A DNA stretch of 64,000 nucleotides from NCBI GenBank assembly GCA_039995105.1, contig CP146203.1, forward strand, positions 2,604,001-2,668,000, written 5' to 3'. Under the pieces are notes generated by a model. The model did not search any database. It saw only the letters and a list, made by a program, of their open reading frames with translations, and was not told the origin of the DNA. The translations under genes were made by a program, and so were the position numbers. Below, in pieces: positions 35,221 through 43,972 of this stretch (its first letter is position 1; each line of letters begins with the position of its first letter). Source of the DNA: Jonesiaceae bacterium BS-20 (GTDB lineage Bacteria > Actinomycetota > Actinomycetes > Actinomycetales > Cellulomonadaceae).

Positions 35221-35236
35221 TTGACAACGTTGTCTT
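35221..35236 (+). promoter_or_regulatory. LacI-type operator overlapping a -35 before the larger GH92 gene
   Basis: TTGACAACGTTGTCTT (35221-35236) combines a consensus -35 hexamer with the TGACAACGTTGTC palindrome, the same core as at 25735-25746. It is 157 bp before the GH92 ATG. No strong -10 was found at the ideal spacing. Confidence 0.6.
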
Positions 35237-35392
35237 TTGACTAGTTCAAATGCCCCTGTTCTGCTGGTCTGCGGGCAGTAACCAGCATGTTTTATTCGCA
35301 GCCTGCGACTGATTTACAAGTTGAAAATAGATAGTTCGATCTGTTGAGCCGGCTAAGTTGCCGGACCAATTGGACATAGGAGAAACTCACCG

Positions 35393-38300
35393 ATGACTTC
35401 CCTGCATTCACCGCTGGGGGCACCTCGGCAGCGTTACGGGCGCACAGTCGCTTTTACGCTTGCCGCCGCTCTCGCCGGCACAACCATGGTGTCAACCATG
35501 GTGTCAACCATGGCTGCCGCAGCACCCGAGGGAGCTGCAGATTCAACGTTCTTATCCTCATTTGAACCTGGTGACCCCCAACCACTAACAACCACTGCTT
35601 TTGGCGATGACCAAAAGAACTTCAACGGCAAAGCCAGCACACCGGGTAGCATCCTCAACCTCGTGCAGAACGTTGTTGCCTCCACAGAAAGCCCTGCAGC
35701 CGAAGGGCCCGCAAACTTGGCTGACGGTAGCGCGAATACAAAGTGGCTGATTCGGGAACCAATCGGGCACGCCACCTACGAGCTTTCTGATCCGGCTGCT
35801 ATTACCGGTTACACCTTGACCTCGGCGAACAACGCCAGCGAGCGGGATCCTAAGGACTTTGTTGTCCAAGGTTCGATCGATGGGGCTACCTGGGTTGATT
35901 TGGACACCCAAACCGGCCAGACATGGACCGGGCGTCTCGCCACAAACAAGTATGAGCTTCCCGCTCTGACCGAGAAGTACGGTTTTTACCGCCTCGCTAT
36001 CACAGCAAATAACGGTGGTCCGCTTCTGCAAATTGCTGACTGGGAGTTGCTTGATTCCAACCGCACCTCTGCGGCTTCACCCATGGTCACGGAGATCTCC
36101 TCCGGACCTCGGTCCTCACACACCGCCAAGACCAATGTTGGTTTTAGCGGAATCAAGGCACTTGAGTATGGTGGCCGAGTCGCTGCTGACGGTGATGCAA
36201 AGGCAACCAACGAGCTTTTCGACATCGACGTTGCGGTTGCAGCGGACAGCCAACTGTCCTACAAGATTTTCCCGGTTCTCGATCCCGCACAGACATACGC
36301 TGCAACGCACGTTGCGGTGGATCTTGTCTTTGATGACGGCGAGCGCCTATCTGCAGATCCTTTAGTTACGGACGCCTATGGCTACGCCGCTAACGCAAGC
36401 GCACAGGGTCAGGGCAATATCTTGTGGCCGGACCAGTGGAACTCTGTCACGGTCGACCTAGGCAAATTTTCCGGTAAGTCGGTCAAGAAGGTCTTGGTTT
36501 CCTATGAGCAGCCAGGTGCTCCCGCCAATACTCCCGTCTTGGGCTACATCGATGACATCTCGATCGATCAGGCCGAGGAACTCGACACTTCAGATGGTCT
36601 AATCAGCTACGTTGACACCCGCCGCGGTACCAACTCAACCGGTGGTTTTTCCCGCGGAAACAACATTCCAGCAGCGGCATGGCCAAACGGGTTTAACTTT
36701 ATTACCCCAATGACCAATGCTGACAACCACAGCACTATTTACCATTACCAGAAGGAAAACAACGCCAGTAACCTCCCTGGCCTGAGCGGTATTGGTTTCT
36801 CCCACCAGCCAAGCATCTGGATGGGTGACCGCAACCAACTCGCGGTGCTTCCAGCAAACGGCGACTCCCCTTCCTCAAGTATCAAAGAGCGTCGTTTGCC
36901 GTTCCAGCATGAAAACGAGACCGCCCGCCCGGACCACTACGCAGTCAGGTTTGAAAATAACCTGACGACTTCGGTCACCCCAACCGATCACGGTGCAATC
37001 TACAAGTTTGGCTTCACCGGTGACACCGGAAGTGTGATCGTTGACAAGGTAGATGGCTCATCAGCCTTAACCATCGCTGAGGACGGAACCGTTTCCGGTA
37101 CGGTCAGCGGCGGTTCTGGATACCCTGGTCGTACGCAAATGTTTGTTTACGGTGAGTTCGACACCGTGCCGTCTAAGGCGGGGGCTACCACCGTGGGCAA
37201 CCGCAACAGTTCAGCACGGTTCGCGGCTTTTGACACGTCGACTGACAAGGAAGTAGAGCTACGTATTGCTTCTTCCTTCATCTCCCAGGAACAAGCCAAG
37301 AAGAACTTTGGGCTTGAGCTCGAGGGCGTTTCATACGACTCTGCGCTTACCGCCGTTCAGAAAGCATGGAATGACCGCCTGAGCGTCGTCACTGACGTTA
37401 AGGGCGCAACGGATGCTGAACTAGTTACGTTGTACTCGAGCCTGTACCGGCTCAATCTCTACCCCAACTCGCAGTTCGAGAACACGGGTACGGTCACGCA
37501 ACCAGACTACAAGTACGCAAGCCCTGTTTCAGCCACAGATGGTGGTAGCGCAAGCGATGCAAACCGCAAGGCCAAGATCGTTGATGGCAAAATGTACGTC
37601 AACAACGGGTTCTGGGACACCTACCGGACTGCTTGGCCTGCCTATGCTTTCCTCTACCCGGAGCAGTCCGAAGAACTCGTTGACGGATTCATTGAGCAAT
37701 ACCGTGAGGGTGGTTGGGTAGCACGTTGGTCATCACCTGGTTACGCCGACCTCATGACCGGAACCAGCTCCGACGTAGCGTTTGCAGAGGCTTACTTGGC
37801 CGGCGCCCTCAGCAACAGTTTGGCGCTTGAGGCTTACAACGCCGCACTCAAGAACGCTACTGTTCTGCCTGAATCCAACGCTGTTGGCCGTAAGGGACTT
37901 GACCGTTCCATCTTCCTTGGGTTCACACACAAGGACACCCATGAGAGTGCCTCATGGGGACTTGAGGGTTTCATTAACGACTTTGGAATCGCACAGATGG
38001 CTCAGGCCCTCGCTGAGGATCCAGAGACACCAGCAGAGCGTAAGGCTCAGTTGCTAGAGGAAGCCGAGTACTTCGAGGCTCGCTCAACGCACTACACGGA
38101 GATGTACAACCCTGAGGCCGGCGTATTCACTGCGCGTAGTGCTGACGGTACTTGGCCAGAAGGCAAAGACTTCAACAAGAAGGCTTGGGGTGGCGCGTTC
38201 ACCGAGGCCAGCGGTTGGACCTTTGCCTTCCACGCTCCTCACGACGTAGACGGACTGTCCGCCCTATACGGCGGACGTCAAGGCCTTCTTGATGAGATGA

Positions 38301-41300
38301 ACGAGTTCCTCACAACTCCTGAGCGTGCCGATTACTCGGGTATTCACGAGGCTCGCGAGGCCCGCGATGTTCGTCTGGGCATGCTAGGTATGTCCAACCA
38401 GATCGCGCACCACATCCCGTACATTCCTGCTGCCGCTGGAGACCCAACGCTGACGCAAGAACTGGTGCGGGAGATCCAACAACGCCTGTTCGCTGGATCA
38501 GACATTGGCCAAGGCTACGCGGGCGATGAGGACAACGGAGAGTTCTCCGCCTGGTTCATCTTCTCTGCGCTTGGTTTCTACCCACTCGAGGTAGGCTCCG
38601 GTAACTACACGGTAGGTTCGCCGCTGTTTGACAGCGCAACGCTGAACATCAACGGCAAGTCCCTCAAGATCAACGCTCCAGGTGCTGGCGTACAGAACAA
38701 GATCTACGTTGACGGCGTAACCATCAACGGCAAGCAGATCGATGACGTCACCTTCGACGGTTCGCTAATCCGCGCTGGCGGCACCCTCGACTTCAAGATG
38801 AGCGACACCCCATCCAAGTGGGGAGCTAAGGACCTCAATGAGAAGCTCGAGGTTCCAACCACCTTGGTTGACGCCTTCAAGCCTGGCTTTGGTGCCATAA
38901 CCGCTGCTGATAGCACAAACATCTCTGCCCTAGTCGATGACAACATGCGTTCAAACGTTGTTTTTGATGAAAACTCGACAGAGATCACTTGGAAGTCAGC
39001 AAGCGGACCAGTTTTTGCTCACCAATACACGGTAACCAGCACAACTGGTCCGGGTGTAGGCACCCCAGAGTCTTGGATCCTGCAGGGTTCAACTGACGGG
39101 GTTAACTGGACCGAGTTGGACAAGCGCTCTGGTCAAGAGTTCAAGTTCAATACTCAGACCCGTCCGTTCACCGTCAAGACCCAAGGCGGTGCTTTCACAC
39201 AGTTCCGGTTGACTCTGAACTCAGCTGAGGGAACCAAGCTTGGTCTAGCCGAGCTGGAGCTCTTTGCCAAGGCATCACAGAACACCGGACTTTCAGTAAC
39301 CGGTGCTCAGGGACTAGACGCTCGAGTTGATGAAGTGTTTAATGCTCCAGTCGCCACAATCATTGGCGCTGAATCATCAGCAGCTAAGTACACCGTTGCA
39401 GTCGACTTTGGTGATGGCAACTCAGCAACCGCTGACAACATTGCGCTAAAGTCCAACGGTCTTAGCGGCTGGACTGTGTCTGCTCCCCACACGTACACCG
39501 CCCCCGGCGTGTATTCAGTGGGCGTGACGGTCACCGATAGTTCCGGTGCTACGGAGTCAGCCACATCCTTGGTGGTAGTGTCACGGGACGCCACCTTTAC
39601 TGGTGCTTTCAACAACACCTGCATTGGTGACCTTAAGGAAAACGCCGCAAACTGTGATGGCCAGAGTTCCGGTTACTTCCGCGACAAACTAGCAGATGAT
39701 GGATTCATCCAGGGCACAACGATTGAGATTCCTGGAACGGAACTCACCTATGATCTGCCAGCAGTTGCTCCAGGGGCTCCTGACAACGTGACCGGTGAAG
39801 GCCAGACCATCATGATCGACCTTGGTCAAGATGCCTCTCAGATCGCCTTGATTGGTACGGCAACTGAATCGGGCAAGCAGGTTGTTGGAACCCTGAACTT
39901 CTCCGATGGCACTACACAGTCACTGCCAATTGACTTTGGAGACTGGGTAGGAGCGTCTGGCAAGCCACAGTTCGGTAACATCGTGCTAGCTGTTTCTGAA
40001 GGCCGCCTTGTAGGAGTTGACGCAGAAGGTTCGATCAAGAACACTGCGATCTTCGCTACTAAGCCGGTTGCTCTGGACACGGATGGCGAGGGCAGCCCAA
40101 AGACGGTTGTCAGCCTGACCATGCCGCAGGAAAAGGGAACCCTACGTAACGACGGTCGGGTTCACGTCTTCGCCTTCGCCTCTGACGGTGACCGTGCATC
40201 CAGCACGGAATTGGTAGTGGCTCCGGCAGCAACCGAGGTTCAAGAAGCAGAGGTCGAGTTCACCACTCCATTGGCCACGGTTGCCGGCGGTATGGGGCAA
40301 GACGCTCCGGTCGCCGTAGTGAACTGGGGCGATGGCACCACAGCAGAAGCTATCGAGGTAGCTGGGGATGCAGTTTCTGGAACCCACACCTACGCTGAGG
40401 CAGGCACCTACACCGTTTGGGTGACCGTGGATGATGGAGTTCGCTCGGTAGCAACGCAGGTTGAGATTATCGTTGAGGACAGTACACCTACGTATGACCC
40501 ATCGGTCTCGATTGATGCAAAGGTCGCTCAGCCTGGTGACAGCGTTACCGTCACCGGAACCGGCTACGCACCGGGAGAATCCATTGAGGTTACTCTTGGA
40601 TCATCCGCTCCAGTGACTGTCGTAGCAACAGCTTATGGTTCGTTCACCGCTCAGGTAACGGTTCCAGCAGACGCTACTTCTGGAGACCACCCAGTGGTTG
40701 CTGTAGGCCAGAAATCTCAGGCTTCTGCCCAAGCAACCTTGCGTGTTGAGGTTGCAACCCCTGGCGCCATCGCAACAACCACAACGCTGAAGTCAAGCGT
40801 GAATAGCCCGGTTGTTGGGGAGACATTCCAGCTCATCGCTACGGTAACGCCAGCGGACGCTACCGGTCAGGTTGAGTTCCTTGTTGGCACCGAGGTTGTT
40901 GGTTCAGCCGCTGTATCAGCAGGATCCGCAACTACGGACCTGCAGGCAGCCTCATCTGGTACGTTTACCTACACCGCGCAGTTCATTCCGCATGAGTCTG
41001 ATAAGTTCACCGAGTCGGTTTCCGCCGCACTCGAACTTGAGGTTCGTAGTGCCCCCGTCTTGGAAGCAGAGATTGAACTCTCCGCCAAGGCAGTGGCACA
41101 GGGAGCAACCGTGACGGTAACCGGACGTGGCTTTGCTCCGGGCGAGGAAGTGGACTTGGGACTCAGGTCAACGCCTACCGCCCTTGGCAGCGCAACGGTG
41201 AATGAAGATGGAGTGTTCAAGCTTGACGTCACTATTCCGGTGACCACCGAACTTGGCACACACACCGTCAACGCTCACGGAACCGAATCTGACCTGTCAG

Positions 41301-41518
41301 CTGAGGCCACCCTCGAGGTAGTCGCCGCTGGTACCGGTTCAGGTGACGGCGATGGTGGTAACACCGACGGCGACGATGCAAAGAACCCAGACGGAGAACT
41401 TTCCAAAACCGGCACCAACGCGGCTGTGTACCTATCAATCACACTCGCACTACTGGTAACCGGAGGAGTGTTCCTCTTCTACCGCCGCAAAGGACTCTCC
41501 TTTGCCAAGGAAAACTAA
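35393..41518 (+). CDS. giant cell-wall-anchored multidomain GH92 alpha-mannosidase
   Basis: A 2041-residue secreted protein. After the signal peptide (1-43, with a TMVSTMVSTM repeat) come a discoidin-like F5/8C (CBM32) domain (about 85-215), a linker sandwich, the GH92 catalytic region (about 400-1145; blocks FWDTYRTAWPAY, MSNQIAHHIPYIP, GDEDNGEFSAWFIFSALGFYPL) and a second F5/8C domain (about 1160-1290). PKD domains (about 1312-1397 and 1619-1694) flank an unrecognised ~200-residue module. Three Ig-like repeats (about 1700-1980) lead to the sorting signal LSKTG (about 2003) with membrane helix and basic tail. GH92 enzymes remove terminal alpha-mannose; the accessory domains suggest host or fungal glycoconjugates. 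AGGAG lies ten bases before the ATG. Confidence 0.9.
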   Translation: MTSLHSPLGAPRQRYGRTVAFTLAAALAGTTMVSTMVSTMAAAAPEGAADSTFLSSFEPGDPQPLTTTAFGDDQKNFNGKASTPGSILNLVQNVVASTESPAAEGPANLADGSANTKWLIREPIGHATYELSDPAAITGYTLTSANNASERDPKDFVVQGSIDGATWVDLDTQTGQTWTGRLATNKYELPALTEKYGFYRLAITANNGGPLLQIADWELLDSNRTSAASPMVTEISSGPRSSHTAKTNVGFSGIKALEYGGRVAADGDAKATNELFDIDVAVAADSQLSYKIFPVLDPAQTYAATHVAVDLVFDDGERLSADPLVTDAYGYAANASAQGQGNILWPDQWNSVTVDLGKFSGKSVKKVLVSYEQPGAPANTPVLGYIDDISIDQAEELDTSDGLISYVDTRRGTNSTGGFSRGNNIPAAAWPNGFNFITPMTNADNHSTIYHYQKENNASNLPGLSGIGFSHQPSIWMGDRNQLAVLPANGDSPSSSIKERRLPFQHENETARPDHYAVRFENNLTTSVTPTDHGAIYKFGFTGDTGSVIVDKVDGSSALTIAEDGTVSGTVSGGSGYPGRTQMFVYGEFDTVPSKAGATTVGNRNSSARFAAFDTSTDKEVELRIASSFISQEQAKKNFGLELEGVSYDSALTAVQKAWNDRLSVVTDVKGATDAELVTLYSSLYRLNLYPNSQFENTGTVTQPDYKYASPVSATDGGSASDANRKAKIVDGKMYVNNGFWDTYRTAWPAYAFLYPEQSEELVDGFIEQYREGGWVARWSSPGYADLMTGTSSDVAFAEAYLAGALSNSLALEAYNAALKNATVLPESNAVGRKGLDRSIFLGFTHKDTHESASWGLEGFINDFGIAQMAQALAEDPETPAERKAQLLEEAEYFEARSTHYTEMYNPEAGVFTARSADGTWPEGKDFNKKAWGGAFTEASGWTFAFHAPHDVDGLSALYGGRQGLLDEMNEFLTTPERADYSGIHEAREARDVRLGMLGMSNQIAHHIPYIPAAAGDPTLTQELVREIQQRLFAGSDIGQGYAGDEDNGEFSAWFIFSALGFYPLEVGSGNYTVGSPLFDSATLNINGKSLKINAPGAGVQNKIYVDGVTINGKQIDDVTFDGSLIRAGGTLDFKMSDTPSKWGAKDLNEKLEVPTTLVDAFKPGFGAITAADSTNISALVDDNMRSNVVFDENSTEITWKSASGPVFAHQYTVTSTTGPGVGTPESWILQGSTDGVNWTELDKRSGQEFKFNTQTRPFTVKTQGGAFTQFRLTLNSAEGTKLGLAELELFAKASQNTGLSVTGAQGLDARVDEVFNAPVATIIGAESSAAKYTVAVDFGDGNSATADNIALKSNGLSGWTVSAPHTYTAPGVYSVGVTVTDSSGATESATSLVVVSRDATFTGAFNNTCIGDLKENAANCDGQSSGYFRDKLADDGFIQGTTIEIPGTELTYDLPAVAPGAPDNVTGEGQTIMIDLGQDASQIALIGTATESGKQVVGTLNFSDGTTQSLPIDFGDWVGASGKPQFGNIVLAVSEGRLVGVDAEGSIKNTAIFATKPVALDTDGEGSPKTVVSLTMPQEKGTLRNDGRVHVFAFASDGDRASSTELVVAPAATEVQEAEVEFTTPLATVAGGMGQDAPVAVVNWGDGTTAEAIEVAGDAVSGTHTYAEAGTYTVWVTVDDGVRSVATQVEIIVEDSTPTYDPSVSIDAKVAQPGDSVTVTGTGYAPGESIEVTLGSSAPVTVVATAYGSFTAQVTVPADATSGDHPVVAVGQKSQASAQATLRVEVATPGAIATTTTLKSSVNSPVVGETFQLIATVTPADATGQVEFLVGTEVVGSAAVSAGSATTDLQAASSGTFTYTAQFIPHESDKFTESVSAALELEVRSAPVLEAEIELSAKAVAQGATVTVTGRGFAPGEEVDLGLRSTPTALGSATVNEDGVFKLDVTIPVTTELGTHTVNAHGTESDLSAEATLEVVAAGTGSGDGDGGNTDGDDAKNPDGELSKTGTNAAVYLSITLALLVTGGVFLFYRRKGLSFAKEN

Positions 41519-41549
41519 GCTAACTAACAACCAGACTAATTAGTTAGCT
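41518..41549 (+). terminator. first of two tandem hairpins after the larger GH92
   Basis: AGCTAACTAA (41518-41527) pairs perfectly with TTAGTTAGCT (41540-41549), immediately at the stop codon. It is AT-rich and weak, and probably supports the stronger hairpin that follows. Confidence 0.5.
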
Positions 41550-41554
41550 TACAA

Positions 41555-41593
41555 AAAGCGGGTCGTGTTCCTCCCAGGAATACGACCCGCTTT
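41555..41593 (+). terminator. terminator of the larger GH92 gene
   Basis: AAAGCGGGTCGT (41555-41566) pairs perfectly with ACGACCCGCTTT (41582-41593), and the stem continues inward with GTGTTCC/GGAATAC (one mismatch). It ends in a short T run. Confidence 0.85.
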
Positions 41594-41895
41594 CACTTTC
41601 TCAAGTTCAAATCCACTCATCCCTGCTTGCTTCCCCAGCACCCCACTACTTTACTTAATCGTGACAACGATATCAGAACGCTATCCCGCCGCTCACACGT
41701 ACTCCAAAGTAGTCATTTTTACAATTTCTTCGTTCTCGCAAACCCTAAGCATCTTCTTTCACCTGCAATTTCACATTAATTGTGGCAAGCCTCGACCTCG
41801 GGCAGGCCCTTGCGGCGACGCTCACAAAGGGCGCACTACTCAAGCGACTGACACCGTTGTCATCCGTAACAGAGCATGGACCCCAGTCGATATAG
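41594..41895. other. gene-free region with two LacI-type operator-like sites
   Basis: No credible gene. TGACACCGTTGTCA (41849-41862) differs from the palindrome TGACAACGTTGTCA at one position, and TGACAACGATATCA (41662-41675) is a poorer match. The first lies 34 bp before the ATG of the truncated signal-peptide frame at 41896, as expected if a regulated gene once started there. Confidence 0.45.
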
Positions 41896-42039
41896 ATGGG
41901 AAAACTCAGGTCGCAAATAGCTTTTGGAACAGCTGCTGCGGCCGTTGGGGCAATGCTCACTTTGGGCGTAGGCCCCGCTCTAGCGGTACCAGATTCACTC
42001 AGCGGGATTGTGGAGCACGTTCCCCCGAACCTCGGGTGA
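41896..42039 (+). pseudogene. remnant of a secreted-protein gene: signal peptide only
   Basis: A 47-codon frame begins MGKLRSQIAFG and continues through a hydrophobic run to GPALA-VPDS, a textbook Sec signal peptide with an ALA cleavage site at about residue 33. Immediately after it, the frame enters the 3' end of the convergent lacI gene (stop at 41999) and ends 13 codons later. A LacI-type operator at 41849 lies upstream. The simplest explanation is an exported, co-regulated protein gene that lost everything after its signal peptide by deletion. No good ribosome site remains. Chance is possible but the full n-h-c signal layout argues against it. Confidence 0.5.
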
Positions 42040-43063
42040 TGAACTCAACCGGCAGTTCAATGCGCTCCGGAGCGCCTGAGTTACCGTCGATTCGGGAAAT
42101 GACTTGTTCTGCTGCCAGGCGACCCATTCGGCGTGGATCTTGAGCCACCACGGTGACACCGGGCTGAACAACGTTGCTCAACTCAAAATCATCAAACCCT
42201 ACAAGGGCCAAGTCTGTGCCCTGGAACCGCAGGCCGGGCAACTCATGTAGCAGCCGGATTGTCCACCTGTTATTACCACTGAAAATTGCTGTTGGCGGGT
42301 TTTCGTGACTCAAGATTTGCTGGCGCAAGTCGGACATAGACGCTGTAACCGGGGTATGCCGCATCATCAGAGCCGGATCTGCCGCAATCCCGGCCTCCCC
42401 CAAAGCCCGAAGGTAGCCGGCATGACGCTGAGCCGCCGTATAAATTTCCGCACGGTCCCCCACAAACGCAATGCGAGTGTGCCCCTGGGCAATCAAGTGC
42501 TTAGTACCGGTATAACCTCCGCCAAAGTTGTCCGCTAGTACGGCATCGACATTGTCCACATCCAGCCAACGGTCTACTAGGACGACCGCACAGCCCTTAG
42601 CCATGGCATCGTCAAGCAGTGAGACGCGCATTTCCGGGGCCGGGGCAACTATGATGCCACTGGCCCCCAGAGCGGTGAACGAATCAATGATGCTGGCGGC
42701 CCGGCCCTGGTCTTCTTCACTCGAGGCCGCAATGATGGTGTAGCCGCGTTCATAGGCGACTTCTTGGACGGCCAGCGTAAGGATCCCGTTAAACGGGTCA
42801 GAAATATCCTCGAGGAGGAGCCCGATAATTTTAGATTTTCCCTTGCGCAGCTGACGGGCTGACTCGTTTGGCCGGAACCCCAACATGTCGATCGCCGCTT
42901 GAACCCGCGTCCTCGTCTCTTCCCTAACTGCTTCGGGTTCGTTGATGACCCGTGAGACTGTCTTGGCGCTGACCGCCGCGATCGCAGCAACATCATGCAG
43001 GGTAGGGCGACCGGCGCCTGCCTTCCTGATGTGTGCCCGGTTTGGGGGCGTATTAGGGGCCAT
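41999..43063 (-). CDS. LacI-family transcriptional regulator
   Basis: A 354-residue LacI repressor. The HTH is LHDVAAIAAVSAKTVSRVINEPEAV, the ligand domain begins IIGLLLEDISDPFNGIL, and the C-terminal ALVGFDDFELSNVVQPGVTVVAQDPRRMG is typical. The start at 43063 is favoured because AAAGG lies four bases upstream; an adjacent ATG at 43066 is too close to it. The recognition helix (AKTVSRV) is nearly that of the regulator at 25925 (VKTVSRV), so both may read TGACA-N4-TGTCA sites. A TAGAAT -10-like box lies upstream. No intact divergent target remains next to it; the truncated exported gene may have been one. Confidence 0.86.
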   Translation of the reverse strand: MAPNTPPNRAHIRKAGAGRPTLHDVAAIAAVSAKTVSRVINEPEAVREETRTRVQAAIDMLGFRPNESARQLRKGKSKIIGLLLEDISDPFNGILTLAVQEVAYERGYTIIAASSEEDQGRAASIIDSFTALGASGIIVAPAPEMRVSLLDDAMAKGCAVVLVDRWLDVDNVDAVLADNFGGGYTGTKHLIAQGHTRIAFVGDRAEIYTAAQRHAGYLRALGEAGIAADPALMMRHTPVTASMSDLRQQILSHENPPTAIFSGNNRWTIRLLHELPGLRFQGTDLALVGFDDFELSNVVQPGVTVVAQDPRRMGRLAAEQVISRIDGNSGAPERIELPVEFITRGSGERAPQSR

Positions 43064-43213
43064 CATTCCTTTACTTTCACGGGTCAACTTTGACAAGCCA
43101 CGCAAATCAAATGCAACAAGATTCTATTGATCTGATTCCTATCACAAAATTCGCCCAAAACGGGGCACAGCACCGCTGATTGCAGTGGCCGGCGTATCTT
43201 TTACTATCCCGGC

Positions 43214-43972
43214 TTACGTAAAGTAAACACCAATCCGGTTACCATCGATCTCTTCGATTCGGATATCAATGTCATAAATATCCCGGAGCACATCGGTTTG
43301 CATGATCTGTGCCGGCGGTCCTTGATGCACTAGCTTGCCGTCCCGCAGGGCAACGATGTGGTCCGAATAGCAGCTGGCAAAGTTGATGTCGTGGATAACC
43401 ACCAAGACGGTCTTGCCAAGATCATCCGCAAGCCTACGCACCAACCGCATCATTTCAACGGAGTGCTTCATATCCAGGTTGTTGAGCGGCTCATCTAGCA
43501 GCAGGTACTCGGTGTCTTGGGCAAGTACCATCGCGATGAAGGCGCGTTGACGTTGGCCACCGGAAAGTTCATCAACAAACTTGTCAGCCATCTCGGTCAG
43601 GTTGAGTTGCCGCAGTGCATCATTAATAAAATCGCGGTCAACGCTGGTGAGTTGGCCCTGGGAGTGTGGGAAACGTCCAAAAGCCACCAAGTCACGCACG
43701 GTCAGGCGCATGGTCAAATGGTTCTCCTGGCGCAGGATCGCCATCTTCTTGGCAAGTTCCCGGCTAGGTGTTTTAGTAACGTCTAGTCCGTCGATTTCGA
43801 TTGAGCCGGCGTCCATTGGGGCCAGCCTAGATATCAGCGAGAGCAGTGTGGTCTTGCCACCGCCGTTGGGGCCAATGATTGAGGTGACTCCCCCGGGTGC
43901 GATCGTGGTGGAAACCGAGTCCACTGCCACAAGGGAACCAAAGGTCTTGCGAGCTTGGTTGATGGTAATCAC
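43214..43972 (-). CDS. siderophore ABC transporter ATP-binding protein (YclP/FatE/FepC-like)
   Basis: A 252-residue ABC ATPase starting at a GTG (43972) whose last bases overlap the permease stop (GTGA). Walker A GPNGGGKTT, signature LSGGQRQRAFIAMVLAQ, Walker B YLLLDEPLNNLD and the switch His in VVIHDINFA are intact. The MAILRQENHLTMRLTVRDLVAFGRFPHS segment is characteristic of the iron-siderophore group, nearest the Ycl/Fat systems. Longer frames upstream lie inside the permease and are not expected to be translated. It energises ferric-siderophore import. Confidence 0.92.
   Translation of the reverse strand: MITINQARKTFGSLVAVDSVSTTIAPGGVTSIIGPNGGGKTTLLSLISRLAPMDAGSIEIDGLDVTKTPSRELAKKMAILRQENHLTMRLTVRDLVAFGRFPHSQGQLTSVDRDFINDALRQLNLTEMADKFVDELSGGQRQRAFIAMVLAQDTEYLLLDEPLNNLDMKHSVEMMRLVRRLADDLGKTVLVVIHDINFASCYSDHIVALRDGKLVHQGPPAQIMQTDVLRDIYDIDIRIEEIDGNRIGVYFT

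Noticed and set aside
35487-35515. Tandem 12-bp repeat in the signal peptide of the larger GH92 (TMVSTMVSTM) as a phase-variation switch
   Set aside because: The repeat unit is a multiple of three, so copy changes would not shift the frame; it only lengthens the signal peptide.
41565-42143. A 192-codon plus-strand open frame across the region after the larger GH92 gene
   Set aside because: It begins inside the terminator hairpin, has an atypical residue composition and overlaps lacI antisense; the shorter frame at 41896 with a signal peptide is the more meaningful one.
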